Shown here one piece after another: positions 26,930 through 35,433 of a stretch of DNA of 64,000 nucleotides. Made by a program: the position numbers and the translations under genes. The notes below the pieces were generated by a model. That model saw nothing but the letters and a program-made list of their open reading frames with translations. It did not search any database and was not told the origin of the DNA. Source of the DNA: Azospirillum endophyticum (GTDB lineage Bacteria; Pseudomonadota; Alphaproteobacteria; Azospirillales; Azospirillaceae); NCBI RefSeq assembly GCF_016595245.1, contig NZ_JAENHM010000044.1, positions 62,001 to 126,000 of the forward strand. Direction: 5' to 3'. The number at the start of each line of letters is the position of its first letter. Positions within the stretch are counted from its first letter, which is position 1.

Positions 26930-27955
26930 TTATTGGAGCTTCTGGACGAGTTCCAGCAGCTTGCGCCCGTCGGCGCCGGTCTCGTCGGCAAACCCCTCGG
27001 CGAAGGCGGGAGCCATGGCGGCCTTGAAGGCGGCGTTCTCCTCCGGCGTCGCGACATGGACCTTGACGCCCTTCGACTCAAGTTCCGCCGGGGCGTTTGC
27101 GGCCGCTTCCTGCGAGGCTTCCAGCGCCCAGGCGGCGGCATCTTCGCCGGCCTTCTTCAAGGCCGCCTTGTCCTTGTCGGTCAGCTTGTCGTACCAGCCG
27201 GGATTGACGTAGCCGTGCAGGTAGGCCGCCAGCACCGGCACCACCGTCATGTGGTCCTGCACCTCGTAGTATTTGCGCGACCAGGCGGCGGCGACGTCGG
27301 TGATGGCGGTGTCGATGACGCCGGTCGCCAGCGCCTGGTAGACCTCGCTGCCGGGGATCGCGACCGGGGTGGCGCCCATCGCCTTCAGCCCGCGGTCGAA
27401 GGCCGGACCGATGCCGCGCATCTTCAGGCCCTGGAAATCCACCGGCTTCAGCAGCGGCTTGCCCTTCGAGGTAAAGACGCTGGTGTTGGTCTGGAACATC
27501 CAGACGACGTTCTTCACGCCCTTCTTCAGCAGGCGTTCCTCAAGGAAGGTGGCCGCTTCGGAGGTCGGCCACTTCTTCCACGCCTCGATCGACGACATGG
27601 TGTAGGGGCCGACCGTGACGTTCATCAGCGGCAGGGTCTTGCCCCACTGGAAGTTCAGCGAGAAGGCGCATTCGATGTCGCCCTTGGCGACGGCCAGGAT
27701 GTTGTCGTTGGCCTTGATCAGGCTGTCGGAGCCGAACACCTGGACGTCGAGATCGCCGTCCGACAGCGTCTTCACCTCCGCCGCCCAACGGTCGATGACC
27801 TTGGAGATGTGATGGGCCGGCGGCAGCTGATGGCTGCAGCGCATCCGCGTCGCGGCCTCCGCATCCGTCGGCAGCGTCATCCATGCCGTGGCCGAGGCGA
27901 CGGCGAGCAGCGACAGCGTCGATCTTGCGTGGCTGGACGTCTTGGTGGGCGTCAT
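26930..27955 (-). CDS. TRAP transporter solute-binding protein (DctP type)
   Basis: The 341 residues begin with a signal peptide cleaved near DAEA. The DctP pattern follows: SHQLPPAHHISKVIDRWAAEV, VQVFGSDSL, FQGLKMRGIGP with the conserved Arg that usually binds a substrate carboxylate, and GSEVYQALATGVIDTAI. A carboxylate substrate is therefore likely. The enzymes downstream point to 3-hydroxy-3-methylglutarate or a similar dicarboxylate. GGGAGG precedes the ATG. Confidence 0.92.
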   Translation of the reverse strand: MTPTKTSSHARSTLSLLAVASATAWMTLPTDAEAATRMRCSHQLPPAHHISKVIDRWAAEVKTLSDGDLDVQVFGSDSLIKANDNILAVAKGDIECAFSLNFQWGKTLPLMNVTVGPYTMSSIEAWKKWPTSEAATFLEERLLKKGVKNVVWMFQTNTSVFTSKGKPLLKPVDFQGLKMRGIGPAFDRGLKAMGATPVAIPGSEVYQALATGVIDTAITDVAAAWSRKYYEVQDHMTVVPVLAAYLHGYVNPGWYDKLTDKDKAALKKAGEDAAAWALEASQEAAANAPAELESKGVKVHVATPEENAAFKAAMAPAFAEGFADETGADGRKLLELVQKLQ

Positions 27956-28116
27956 GTCCTGCACCTCCCGATGGTGGTTCGTCGCGGCGGTCCAGCCCGT
28001 GCGAGCACGGCGTCCGGACCCGCGGCCCGTTCGACTGCGGGCTTTCGGATTGTTTGTCCGGCAAGCAGAACAGCATGGGGGGAGCAGGGTCGTAAAATAT
28101 AAAGAACCGAAGCGAG

Positions 28117-29070
28117 CTATCTGGTTTCCAGATAGGTCTCGCGCAACCGCCCGGGCCAACGGCCCGCTGCATGCGCTTCGCGCACCACATCGATCATCAG
28201 CCGGCGCGCCTCCACCACGGCACGCGATGCCATCTTCATCCGCGAGGACACCAGATACAGGGTGCGGCCCATCGACGGGTTCACCACCGGCCGCGCGACC
28301 AGTTCGCCGCGGTCGATCTCGTTGCCGGCCAAGGCGGCCGACTGGACCGTCACACCCAGCCCGGCGCTGACCGCCCGCTTCAGTGGAATGGCCGATTCAA
28401 TCTCCAGATAGACCTTGGCGGCGATGGCGTTGCGCACTTCGGCGTCGCTGGCCAACGCCTGCAGCACGCCGATGCGCCCGGGCATGATCAGCGGCAGACG
28501 CAGCACCTCGGCCAGATCGATGGGGCCGCCGTCGCCGATCATCGCCCGGGTGCCGAGGCAGACCAGTTCCTCGTCCAGCAACGGGATGGCCTCCAGCCGG
28601 TCGTCGTTGGGCGGCACCAGGGTGAGGGCGATGTCGGCCTGACCGGACAGCATCCATTGATGCATGATCTCGCTGTGCGCCTCGATCACGCGCAGCTTGA
28701 CCTCGGTCAGGGTGGCCGCGACGCGCCGGATGAAGGTCAGGCCGATGGCCTCCATCGCGGTGTAGTTGAAGCCGACCATCACCGGACCCACCACGGCCCG
28801 CGACAGCGACAGCACGTCCAGTTCGGCCTGTTCAAGCGCGTGCAGCACGCCTCTCGCATGGGCATAAAGCCGGTCGCCCGCCTCTGTCCGGCTGACACCG
28901 CGCGGCTGACGGACCAGAAGCTGGACGCCCAAATCCTCCTCCAGCGTCGCGACATGCTGGCTGAGCGCCGATTGCGCCACGTTCAGGAACTCGCTGGCCC
29001 TGGAAAGGCTGCCCAGTTCGCAGACGGCGACGAAATAGCGGAGGCGACGGAAATCCAGCTTCGGTGGCAT
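28117..29070 (-). CDS. LysR-type regulator of the TRAP/HMG-CoA lyase operon
   Basis: The 317 residues have an N-terminal helix-turn-helix (MPPKLDFRRLRYFVAV, GSLSRASEFLNVAQSALSQHV, LEEDLGVQLLVRQ) and a LysR effector domain like those of the nitrogen-assimilation/GbpR group. It lies upstream on the same strand as the TRAP genes with a 161-bp gap, so it may be cotranscribed with them and activate the operon from within. ATG 29070 is the natural start; the frame runs further upstream without similarity. Confidence 0.87.
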   Translation of the reverse strand: MPPKLDFRRLRYFVAVCELGSLSRASEFLNVAQSALSQHVATLEEDLGVQLLVRQPRGVSRTEAGDRLYAHARGVLHALEQAELDVLSLSRAVVGPVMVGFNYTAMEAIGLTFIRRVAATLTEVKLRVIEAHSEIMHQWMLSGQADIALTLVPPNDDRLEAIPLLDEELVCLGTRAMIGDGGPIDLAEVLRLPLIMPGRIGVLQALASDAEVRNAIAAKVYLEIESAIPLKRAVSAGLGVTVQSAALAGNEIDRGELVARPVVNPSMGRTLYLVSSRMKMASRAVVEARRLMIDVVREAHAAGRWPGRLRETYLETR

Positions 29071-29180
29071 GCGGTTTTGTCCCACAGCCTCCCTTGCCGG
29101 ACAAAGCAGAATATTGCCGCCGGTCCTGCGTTCCGATCCCGCTGCGGCACGGCCGGAAGCGGACCGCACATAAACTTGCA

Positions 29181-29199
29181 AATGATAATGATTATCATT
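29181..29199. promoter_or_regulatory. Fur box
   Basis: A perfect 19-bp inverted repeat with arms AATGATAAT and ATTATCATT around a single G. It is close to the classical Fur consensus and starts 86 bp upstream of the iron-linked membrane operon. The divergent LysR start at 29070 lies on the other side. Confidence 0.8.
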
Positions 29200-29266
29200 A
29201 CTCAGGAGGGGTGCCTGCCGATCCGCAAGGGGACGCCGGTCCTATGATGAAGGGGGAGCCATCACG

Positions 29267-29596
29267 ATGACGACCGGCGGGCAGCCCAGGCAACCGGTGA
29301 ACGGGAGAACCGTGCCGTCGCGTTGCCACACCGCCGCACGGGTGACGGCCGCGGTGTTTGGCGCCTACGGCTTCGCCTGGGGCCTTGCCAGCTTCGGGGC
29401 GGAGCTGGGAGCGCTGGCCGGCATGGCCCCGGCGGAGGCGGTCACCACCTCCAGCCTGCTGGCGCTGCTGGTCCTGCCGGTGGTGGCGCTGTGGGCCTTC
29501 GCGGTGCCGCGGGTGGTGGTCGGCTGGGCGGTGCTGGGGGGTGGCGGGGTGCTGCTGACCGTGGCGGCACGATTGGCCGGGGTTGCGGCGCCATGA
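29267..29596 (+). CDS. DUF3649-type small membrane protein
   Basis: The 109 residues have about three hydrophobic segments, with the conserved-looking FGAYGFAWGLASFGAELGALAGM and PRVVVGWAVLGGGG. Small proteins of this type commonly precede PepSY-TM proteins next to siderophore receptors. It starts after GGGGGAG and its stop overlaps the PepSY start as ATGA. Iron-limited expression through the Fur box upstream is likely; its molecular role is not established. Confidence 0.75.
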   Translation: MTTGGQPRQPVNGRTVPSRCHTAARVTAAVFGAYGFAWGLASFGAELGALAGMAPAEAVTTSSLLALLVLPVVALWAFAVPRVVVGWAVLGGGGVLLTVAARLAGVAAP

Positions 29597-31164
29597 CGAA
29601 GGAGAGGCGCAAGCTGATAACCTCGGCGTTGCGCGCCGCCATGCTGTGGCCACATACCTGGACCGGGGTGGCGCTCGGCGGGCTGCTGATGCTGATCTTC
29701 TTCATGGGATCGCTGGCCGTCTTCGCATCGGAAATCGATCGCTGGATGATGCCGGCGACCAGGATCGGCGCGGTGGAAACGGGACCGGTCTCGCTCGACC
29801 GTGCGGCGGTGCCGCTGGTCGAGGCGATTGCCGCCGGGCGGGCGGTGCGCGACTGGTACGTGCAACTCCCGAACGAGCGGCGGCCGGTGATGGCCTTCCG
29901 GGTGCGGACGGACAGCGGCAATGCCGCTGGCATGGCGACGGCCGACGGCAGGCTGCTGGCGCCGGTGGGAACGCTGGGCGCCGGGTCGTTCTTCTATCCG
30001 CTGCACTACAGCCTGCTTCTGAAAGCGGGCTTCGTCGGCTACTGGATCGTGTGCTTCGTGTCGGTGGCGATGCTGGCCGGGCTGATATCCGGCGTCATCA
30101 TCCATGCGCGGATCTTCAAGGACTTCTTCACCTTCCGCAGCTGGGGACAAATCCGCCGCTCGCTGCTCGACCTGCACAATCTGGCCGGCGTGCTGATCCT
30201 GCCCTTCCATCTGATGATCACCTTCACCGGCATCGTCATCATCCTGCCCATCGTGCTGCCGGCCGGCGTCCATGCGCTCTATGACGGCGACGTGCAGCGC
30301 TTCTACGACGACGCGCTCGGCAATTACAGCCGGCCGCGCAGCGGCATCTCCGCACCGCTGGCTCCGCTCGATCCGATGGTGGCGGAGGCCCGTCGGCTGT
30401 GGGGCGGGGGAGAGCCGGCGGTGGTGTTCGTCTACAACGCCGGCGACGCCGCGTCGGTCGTCCGCATCAACCGCGACACCGGCGACCGCATCAGCCTGGA
30501 CATCCAGCCGGTCTTCTTCGACGGCACCAGCGGCGCCCTGCTGAATTACCGGCGGCCGGGACCGATGGTGGCGACGCACCACGTCCTGTCGGGGCTGCAT
30601 TTCGCCGCCTTCGAGCACTGGCCGCTGCGCTGGCTGTATTTCCTGTCCGGGCTGGCCGGCTGCGTGCTGATCGGCACCGGCATGCTGTACTGGATGGAGA
30701 AGCGGCGGGTCGCCCATGGCCGGAAGCCGGGGATCGGCTGGGGCAGCGTCGCCGCCCTCGCCTGCGGCAGCACCACCGGCCTGCTGATCGCCACCCTGTC
30801 GATGCTGGCAGCCAACCGGCTGCTGCCGGCCGGCGTTCCGTCGCGGGAACTGGCCGAGGTCGGCGTCTTCTTCCTGGCCTGGATCGGCAGTGCGATCCAG
30901 GCCGCCGTCCGCACCCGGAGCGATCCGCCCTGGAGCGCGCACTGCGCCGCCGTCGCCCTGCTGGCGGGAAGCTGCGCGGTGCTGAACTGGATCACGACGG
31001 GGGAGCATCCCCTCCGCGCCGTGGCCCTGGCCGACTGGCCGGTGCTGGGCGTCGATGTCGCGCTGGCGTTGACGGCCCTTGCCGCGTGGCACGTATCCCG
31101 GCGTCTGGCCTGCCGGCAAACCCCCGACCTTTCAACCCTGATGAAGGTGACCGACCATGGCTGA
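29593..31164 (+). CDS. PepSY-associated membrane protein (iron uptake-linked)
   Basis: The 523 residues have the PepSY-TM layout: an N-terminal helix (WPHTWTGVALGGLLMLIFFMGSLAVF), a periplasmic PepSY domain, HYSLLLKAGFVGYWIVCF, DLHNLAGVLILPFHLMITFTGI, a second PepSY region, HHVLSGLHFAAFEHWPLRWLYFLSGL, and further C-terminal helices. Several His within helices could bind haem, as proposed for FhuF/FoxB-like siderophore reductases; that is inference. It is coupled to its neighbours at both ends and downstream of a Fur box. Confidence 0.85.
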   Translation: MTKERRKLITSALRAAMLWPHTWTGVALGGLLMLIFFMGSLAVFASEIDRWMMPATRIGAVETGPVSLDRAAVPLVEAIAAGRAVRDWYVQLPNERRPVMAFRVRTDSGNAAGMATADGRLLAPVGTLGAGSFFYPLHYSLLLKAGFVGYWIVCFVSVAMLAGLISGVIIHARIFKDFFTFRSWGQIRRSLLDLHNLAGVLILPFHLMITFTGIVIILPIVLPAGVHALYDGDVQRFYDDALGNYSRPRSGISAPLAPLDPMVAEARRLWGGGEPAVVFVYNAGDAASVVRINRDTGDRISLDIQPVFFDGTSGALLNYRRPGPMVATHHVLSGLHFAAFEHWPLRWLYFLSGLAGCVLIGTGMLYWMEKRRVAHGRKPGIGWGSVAALACGSTTGLLIATLSMLAANRLLPAGVPSRELAEVGVFFLAWIGSAIQAAVRTRSDPPWSAHCAAVALLAGSCAVLNWITTGEHPLRAVALADWPVLGVDVALALTALAAWHVSRRLACRQTPDLSTLMKVTDHG

Positions 31165-31471
31165 TGCCCTGTCGCTGCCCGGACTGTTCGGGCTCTGTTA
31201 TCTCGCCTTCGCGGCACTTGCCCTGACGGTGGAGCGGCATTGGCGCGACCTGATCGATCCCAGGCGCGCGCCGCCGCGCCGAACGGTGTTCCGCCTGCGG
31301 CTGGCGGCGCTACTGTGCATGGCCGCCGCCCTGTCCGTCGCCGTCAGGCAGGGCGGTACGGCCTTCGGCATCCTGCTGTGGGTGCTGGCGCTGAGCGCAG
31401 GAGCACTCGCCGTCGCGGCGACCGTCACCTGGAGGACCCGCAACGGGAAGACCGGCGCCGCCCGCGGCTGA
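31157..31471 (+). CDS. DUF3325-type small membrane protein
   Basis: The 104 residues have three hydrophobic segments (LPGLFGLCYLAFAALALTVERHW, RLAALLCMAAALSVAV, ILLWVLALSAGALAVA). The start overlaps the PepSY stop by 8 bp. DUF3649, PepSY-TM and DUF3325 proteins often occur together in iron-acquisition loci. No TonB-dependent receptor is present in the window. Confidence 0.75.
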   Translation: MADALSLPGLFGLCYLAFAALALTVERHWRDLIDPRRAPPRRTVFRLRLAALLCMAAALSVAVRQGGTAFGILLWVLALSAGALAVAATVTWRTRNGKTGAARG

Positions 31472-31493
31472 ACCCCGGTCCTGGATCCCCCCT

Positions 31494-31715
31494 TCACATC
31501 CGCATCATGCGGAAGATGGCGATGAACATCACGACCACGCCCACTTCGGCAAGGGTGGCGAGCCAAGCCGGGTGGAACACGATGCCCAGCGGCATGATCA
31601 GCAGGAGGATGAGGGACGGAAACACGATGTAGGGCGATTCGAGCCGGCGGGACCACCCCTCCACCCCGGTATTTTCTTCTTCAAGCGGCAACGGTTGCGC
31701 CAGATGCGTCGACAT
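31494..31715 (-). CDS. Small membrane protein of unknown function
   Basis: The 73 residues have a hydrophilic N-terminus and two hydrophobic segments (YIVFPSLILLLIMPLGIVF and LATLAEVGVVVMFIAIFRMM). The family is not recognised. It is convergent with the DUF3325 gene. A motif 125 bp upstream of its start is shared with the LysR/cytochrome promoter region, which supports it as a real regulated gene. Confidence 0.55.
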   Translation of the reverse strand: MSTHLAQPLPLEEENTGVEGWSRRLESPYIVFPSLILLLIMPLGIVFHPAWLATLAEVGVVVMFIAIFRMMRM

Positions 31716-31839
31716 CGGATCGGACCCCTGTTTTTGGTCGGCATGAGCGGGGCGACGGGACTTGCGGTCGTATACGACCGGGTCCTTGCCCTTGCGATGC
31801 CGATCCTAGGCAGTGCGATCCATCGGAAAAAGCGGAATA

Positions 31840-31857
31840 AACCGATGGTTTACATCG
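31840..31857 (+). promoter_or_regulatory. Shared 18-bp motif, copy 1 (upstream of small membrane protein)
   Basis: The sequence AACCGATGGTTTACATCG matches AACCGATGGTTGTCATCG on the minus strand at 32956-32973. Its core AACCGATGGTT is an inverted repeat (AACC/GGTT). A CCATCGG lies 15 bp before the matching CCGATGG, giving a second possible stem. It is a candidate binding site for the LysR encoded between the two copies. Confidence 0.45.
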
Positions 31858-31901
31858 AATTTTCTCAACTGAACTCCGGGCGGTTCCGTCGTTGCGGGTG
31901 A

Positions 31902-32780
31902 TCAGTCCAGGCTTGCGCCCATGTCCGCACCGGCCGCCAAAGGGGCGCCGAGGATGGCCTTTAGTCCGGTGAGGGCCGGGTCGATGACAGCGGCGTCGGC
32001 GTCCGTCGGATAGGCGGCGTAGATGGGAAGGCTGAGGGGGCGGATCTCCGGCAGAATCTCGCCCTTGCCGGCATCGATCAGGGGTTGGACGAGTTGCCGG
32101 GGAAAATGCCCCGTTCCACCGCATTGCTTGACGTAGTCGAGGCCCAGAGTACCGACGCCGATCGAAACGGGAGCCGATTGCACGTCGGGGCGATGGAGAC
32201 GCAGGTTGCGCCGGAACTCGTCGCCCCAGTCGATATGGACATAGGGCTCCTCCAGGTAATCCTCGACCGCTGGCATCCGGAACAGGACGAGCTCCTCCTC
32301 GAGAAGCAGGCGGATGGACAGGCCCGGCAGCGCGCGCGGCGAATAGAGGACGGCGACATCCAGCGTGCCGTCCTGAAGGCCCTGAAGCAGGCCGCTCGGC
32401 AGGCCGACGTCGCAGCGCAAGGCGATCTCGTTGGCATTGCGCCGCATCCAGGGGATCCAGCGGTACAGCAGCCGGTTCCACAATCCCGCCTCGCTGCCGA
32501 TGCGCAGGAGCGCCTTGTGGCCGGCGGGCAAGGTGGCTTCCTGGCGCGCCTGTTCCCACAGGCGCAGGATCGCCACGGCATGGCGCTGGAAGCGCAGCCC
32601 GGCTCCGGTCAGGGTGGCGCCGGTCTTGTTGCGCACGAAAAGGCGACAGCCAAGCTGCTGTTCCAACTGCTGGATTCGTGTGCTGACCGTCGACTGCGTC
32701 ACATGGAGCCGCTCGGCCGCCGCCATGAAGCTGCCCGCCGCCGTGACCTCCAGAAACGTCCGGGCCATTTCCGTATCCAT
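31902..32780 (-). CDS. LysR-type transcriptional regulator
   Basis: The 292 residues have the helix-turn-helix MARTFLEVTAAGSFMAAAERLHVTQSTVSTRIQ, then LEQQLGCRLFVRNKTGATLT, and an effector domain with IALRCDVGLPSGLLQGLQDGTLDVAV. The ATG at 32780 has GAGGT just upstream. It is divergent from the cytochrome c gene across a 307-bp gap that contains a LysR-type palindrome, and a related motif occurs before the small membrane protein, so both neighbours may be regulated. Confidence 0.87.
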   Translation of the reverse strand: MDTEMARTFLEVTAAGSFMAAAERLHVTQSTVSTRIQQLEQQLGCRLFVRNKTGATLTGAGLRFQRHAVAILRLWEQARQEATLPAGHKALLRIGSEAGLWNRLLYRWIPWMRRNANEIALRCDVGLPSGLLQGLQDGTLDVAVLYSPRALPGLSIRLLLEEELVLFRMPAVEDYLEEPYVHIDWGDEFRRNLRLHRPDVQSAPVSIGVGTLGLDYVKQCGGTGHFPRQLVQPLIDAGKGEILPEIRPLSLPIYAAYPTDADAAVIDPALTGLKAILGAPLAAGADMGASLD

Positions 32781-32944
32781 GACACCTCGCTCGCATGCCG
32801 GCATCCGCCCACCGGTCGCTCCCAGTCTTCCAGGATCAGACCTAAGGCATCGGCGGCTTGATCGCGACAAGGCGCTGTGAGACGATTCGTCGCATCCTTC
32901 GGTGGCAACCACCGTTGTTGATAGCCCTGCTGCACCGTAATGGT

Positions 32945-32973
32945 ATCGGAAAGACCGATGACAACCATCGGTT
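32945..32973. promoter_or_regulatory. LysR-type box and shared motif, copy 2, in the LysR/cytochrome c gap
   Basis: ATCGG-AAAGA-CCGAT (32945-32959) is a perfect 15-bp palindrome containing a T-N11-A LysR box. It runs into the minus-strand motif AACCGATGGTTGTCATCG (32956-32973). These lie in the 307-bp gap 32781-33087, in which I see no other gene or repeat. Confidence 0.55.
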
Positions 32974-33087
32974 AAATTCGCTTTCTGGCTCATTCGGCCG
33001 TCAGTAGCCTTCACCGTGCCGGTCGGAGGGAAGCCGGCCGACCTCTCCGGATGTCCGGAGGCAACGTTGAGAAATGGGAGTTCCGCT

Positions 33088-33474
33088 GTGTCCGTCATGC
33101 GTCATGTTCTGTTGGCATCCGTCATTCTGATTTCCGGTGGCACCGTCGCCGCACAGGCGGCGGACGGCGATGCCGCAGCCGGAAAGACGGTGTTCAACGT
33201 CTGCAAGGCTTGCCACACCATCGAGGCCGGCGGCCCCAACCGCGTCGGTCCCAACCTGCATGGCGTCGTCGGCCGCAAGGCGGGCTCCCATGACGGCTTC
33301 AGCTATTCGGCGGCGGTGAAGGACGCGGGCTATGAATGGGACGAGGCGAAGCTCGATGCCTATCTGAAGGACCCGAAGGCGGCGCTGCCCGGCAACAAGA
33401 TGGCCTTTGCCGGCGTCAAGGACGATGCCAAGCGCGCCGACCTCATCGCCTACCTGAAGAGCGAGTCGAAGTAA
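33088..33474 (+). CDS. Class I soluble cytochrome c
   Basis: The 128-residue precursor starts at GTG 33088, with GGGAG 7 nt upstream; the next ATG is at 33097. A signal peptide ends near AAQAADG. The haem motif is CKACH (C39, C42, H43), GPNLHGVVGRKAG follows, and the distal Met is M105 in NKMAFAG, as in cytochrome c2/c550 electron carriers. It is a periplasmic electron shuttle. It stands alone with its own terminator, opposite a LysR. Confidence 0.9.
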   Translation: MSVMRHVLLASVILISGGTVAAQAADGDAAAGKTVFNVCKACHTIEAGGPNRVGPNLHGVVGRKAGSHDGFSYSAAVKDAGYEWDEAKLDAYLKDPKAALPGNKMAFAGVKDDAKRADLIAYLKSESK

Positions 33475-33508
33475 CGGCGCAGGCGCCGAAGCAGCGTTCC
33501 GTTCGCTG

Positions 33509-33536
33509 CCGCAGCCCTGCCGGTATGGGGCTGCGG
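33509..33536 (+). terminator. Terminator after cytochrome c gene
   Basis: A 9-bp perfect stem CCGCAGCCC/GGGCTGCGG with a 10-nt loop lies 35 bp after the cytochrome stop. It is G/C-rich without a strong T-run. Confidence 0.55.
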
Positions 33537-33639
33537 CGGTTCGGTCAAAATTCCCGTCGAACGGGTGCGCCTTCTTGAGAGTGGAGGGGAACTTCTTCTG
33601 GTAGAGGTGGTTCTGCGTGGATTTTCGCGAGGCACCCCC

Positions 33640-34284
33640 ATGACCCGGAAGCTGTTTTGGGACGATCCCTACCGCACCCGCCTGGATACCCGCATCGCCG
33701 CGGTGGATGGCGACGAGGTGGCGCTGGAGGCCACCATTTTCTATGCGCTCTCCGGCGGGCAGGAGAGCGATGCCGGTACGATCGGCCGCTTCGACGTGCT
33801 GGAGGCGCGCAAGGACGGTCGAGAGATCCGCTACAGGCTTGCCCCCGGCCATGGGCTTGTACCCGGCGACGCCGTTGCCGTGGCGATCGACTGGCAGCGC
33901 CGCTACCGGCTGATGCGCCTGCACTTCGCGGCGGAGATCGTCCTCGAACTGGTCATGCACCGCCTGCCGGGCATCCGCAAGGTCGGAGCCCACATCGCCG
34001 CCGACAAGGCGCGCATCGACTTCGCCTGGGACGAGCCGTTGACCCCGCTGCTGCCCGAACTCGCCGAGCGGGCGATGACTATCGTCGTGGCCGACACCGT
34101 CATCCTCAGCGGATTCAGCGACGAGGCCGCTGAGCGCCGTTTTTGGGAGATTCCCGGATTGGCCCGGGTCCCTTGCGGCGGCACGCATCTGCGCAGGGCG
34201 GGAGAGATCGGCGCGCTGACGCTGAAGCGCCGCAACACCGGCAAGGGCAAGGAGCGGATCGAGATCGCGCTGGTGGACGCTTAA
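33640..34284 (+). CDS. alaX: Alanyl-tRNA editing protein, AlaX type
   Basis: The 214-residue trans-editing protein has an N-terminal beta-barrel (ATIFYALSGGQESDAGTI) and the editing domain with CGGTHLRRAGEIGALTLKR, giving metal ligands C179 and H183. The other half-site, usually HxxxH, reads HFAAE here (H95, E99), so the second His is replaced by Glu. It should hydrolyse Ser- or Gly-tRNA(Ala). ATG 33640 starts the domain; the upstream extension lacks similarity. Confidence 0.85.
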   Translation: MTRKLFWDDPYRTRLDTRIAAVDGDEVALEATIFYALSGGQESDAGTIGRFDVLEARKDGREIRYRLAPGHGLVPGDAVAVAIDWQRRYRLMRLHFAAEIVLELVMHRLPGIRKVGAHIAADKARIDFAWDEPLTPLLPELAERAMTIVVADTVILSGFSDEAAERRFWEIPGLARVPCGGTHLRRAGEIGALTLKRRNTGKGKERIEIALVDA

Positions 34285-34313
34285 CCGCGGGCAAGCCGTT
34301 TCCGGACGCGACC

Positions 34314-35258
34314 CTAAAAAAGGACCTCCTGGCCACTGGCGTCACCCGGTCGTTCGGGGCCGTGCTCCAGCCGCTGGATGATGCCGGTCAGATGCGTTGC
34401 GAAGGCGAACACCGCCTCGGGCAGATGGCGGTCGAGCATCGTCTGGATCTGGTAGTAGCGCTGGTCGAGCGTGGGGGAGTCGATGGGGACCGACGCCACC
34501 GGATGGCCGACCGAACTGGAATGGACGGTGAAGGGGCTGGCGATGGTGATGCCGCCGCCCTCCGCGGCGAAGGCCCACAGACCGGCGATGTAGTTGGAAA
34601 CCAGCACCGGCTCGATCACCACGCCCGCCTGCCCGCAGGCGATGTCGAACAACTGCCGCACCGTCGTGTTTTTCTGCGGCAGGGCCATCGGCTCGCGTGC
34701 CAGCTGGGCCAGAGACAGAACCGGCCTGTCCGCCAGAGGGTGGTCCTTCGCCATCACCGCCAGGACCGGTGCACGTCCCTCTCCCAGGGCCGTTACTCCC
34801 GGTTCCGGAGCAAAGGAGAAGGTCGCGCCGATGTCGACTTCGCCCTCGCGCACCATGCGGGTCACGGCGGCCGGCGCATCGACGTGCAGTTCGATGCGGA
34901 TGCCGGGATGGCGGTCGCGGAAGCTGTGGATCGCCGCCGGGACCAGGCTCATGCCGAACCCTTCGGTCGCGGCGACCCGGACCCGTCCGCTCGCCAGCCC
35001 GCGCAACCCCTTCAACTCGGTCACGATGGCTTCCTCTTCGAGGAACACGCGCTGGGCATGGCGTGCGAGCAGGTCACCGGCATAGCTCGGCACCATGCCG
35101 CGCGGCCGGCGTTCGAACAGATCGACGCCGAGATCGGCTTCAAGGTGGGCGATCTGCCGGCTGATGGCGGAGGAGGCGACATGCAGGCGGGCGGAAGCGT
35201 CGGCGATCGATCCGGTGCGGACGACCTCCAGGAAGTAGCGAAGCGCCGTGGCGTTCAT
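34314..35258 (-). CDS. LysR-type regulator of the peptide transporter operon
   Basis: The 314 residues have MNATALRYFLEVVRTGSIADASARLHVASSAISRQIAHLE with LGVDLFERRPRG and a LysR effector domain. It is divergent from the ABC operon across 175 bp that contains a perfect T-N11-A palindrome and a consensus -10 box for the ABC genes. It therefore probably activates peptide uptake in response to a substrate. It converges with alaX. Confidence 0.88.
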   Translation of the reverse strand: MNATALRYFLEVVRTGSIADASARLHVASSAISRQIAHLEADLGVDLFERRPRGMVPSYAGDLLARHAQRVFLEEEAIVTELKGLRGLASGRVRVAATEGFGMSLVPAAIHSFRDRHPGIRIELHVDAPAAVTRMVREGEVDIGATFSFAPEPGVTALGEGRAPVLAVMAKDHPLADRPVLSLAQLAREPMALPQKNTTVRQLFDIACGQAGVVIEPVLVSNYIAGLWAFAAEGGGITIASPFTVHSSSVGHPVASVPIDSPTLDQRYYQIQTMLDRHLPEAVFAFATHLTGIIQRLEHGPERPGDASGQEVLF

Positions 35259-35315
35259 GGCATTCCCCCTGCCAAAATTTGATAGGCTAGCGGATAATCA
35301 GTGAGCGTAATCATG

Positions 35316-35356
35316 TCGTTGCCATTTAGGCAACGATAGCTTGCGACTATTATAAT
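35316..35356 (+). promoter_or_regulatory. LysR box and -10 element of the peptide ABC operon
   Basis: TCGTTGCC-ATTTA-GGCAACGA (35316-35336) is a perfect inverted repeat with 8-bp arms containing T-N11-A. A consensus TATAAT lies at 35351-35356. The -35 position falls on the palindrome and is not consensus, as expected for an activator-dependent promoter. Confidence 0.6.
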
Positions 35357-35433
35357 TGCGGCATGCCAAACTGCACAATACCGTGTCATGGCTAACTTTC
35401 GTGCAGATGGACCCTCTTGGACGGAGTTCGGAC

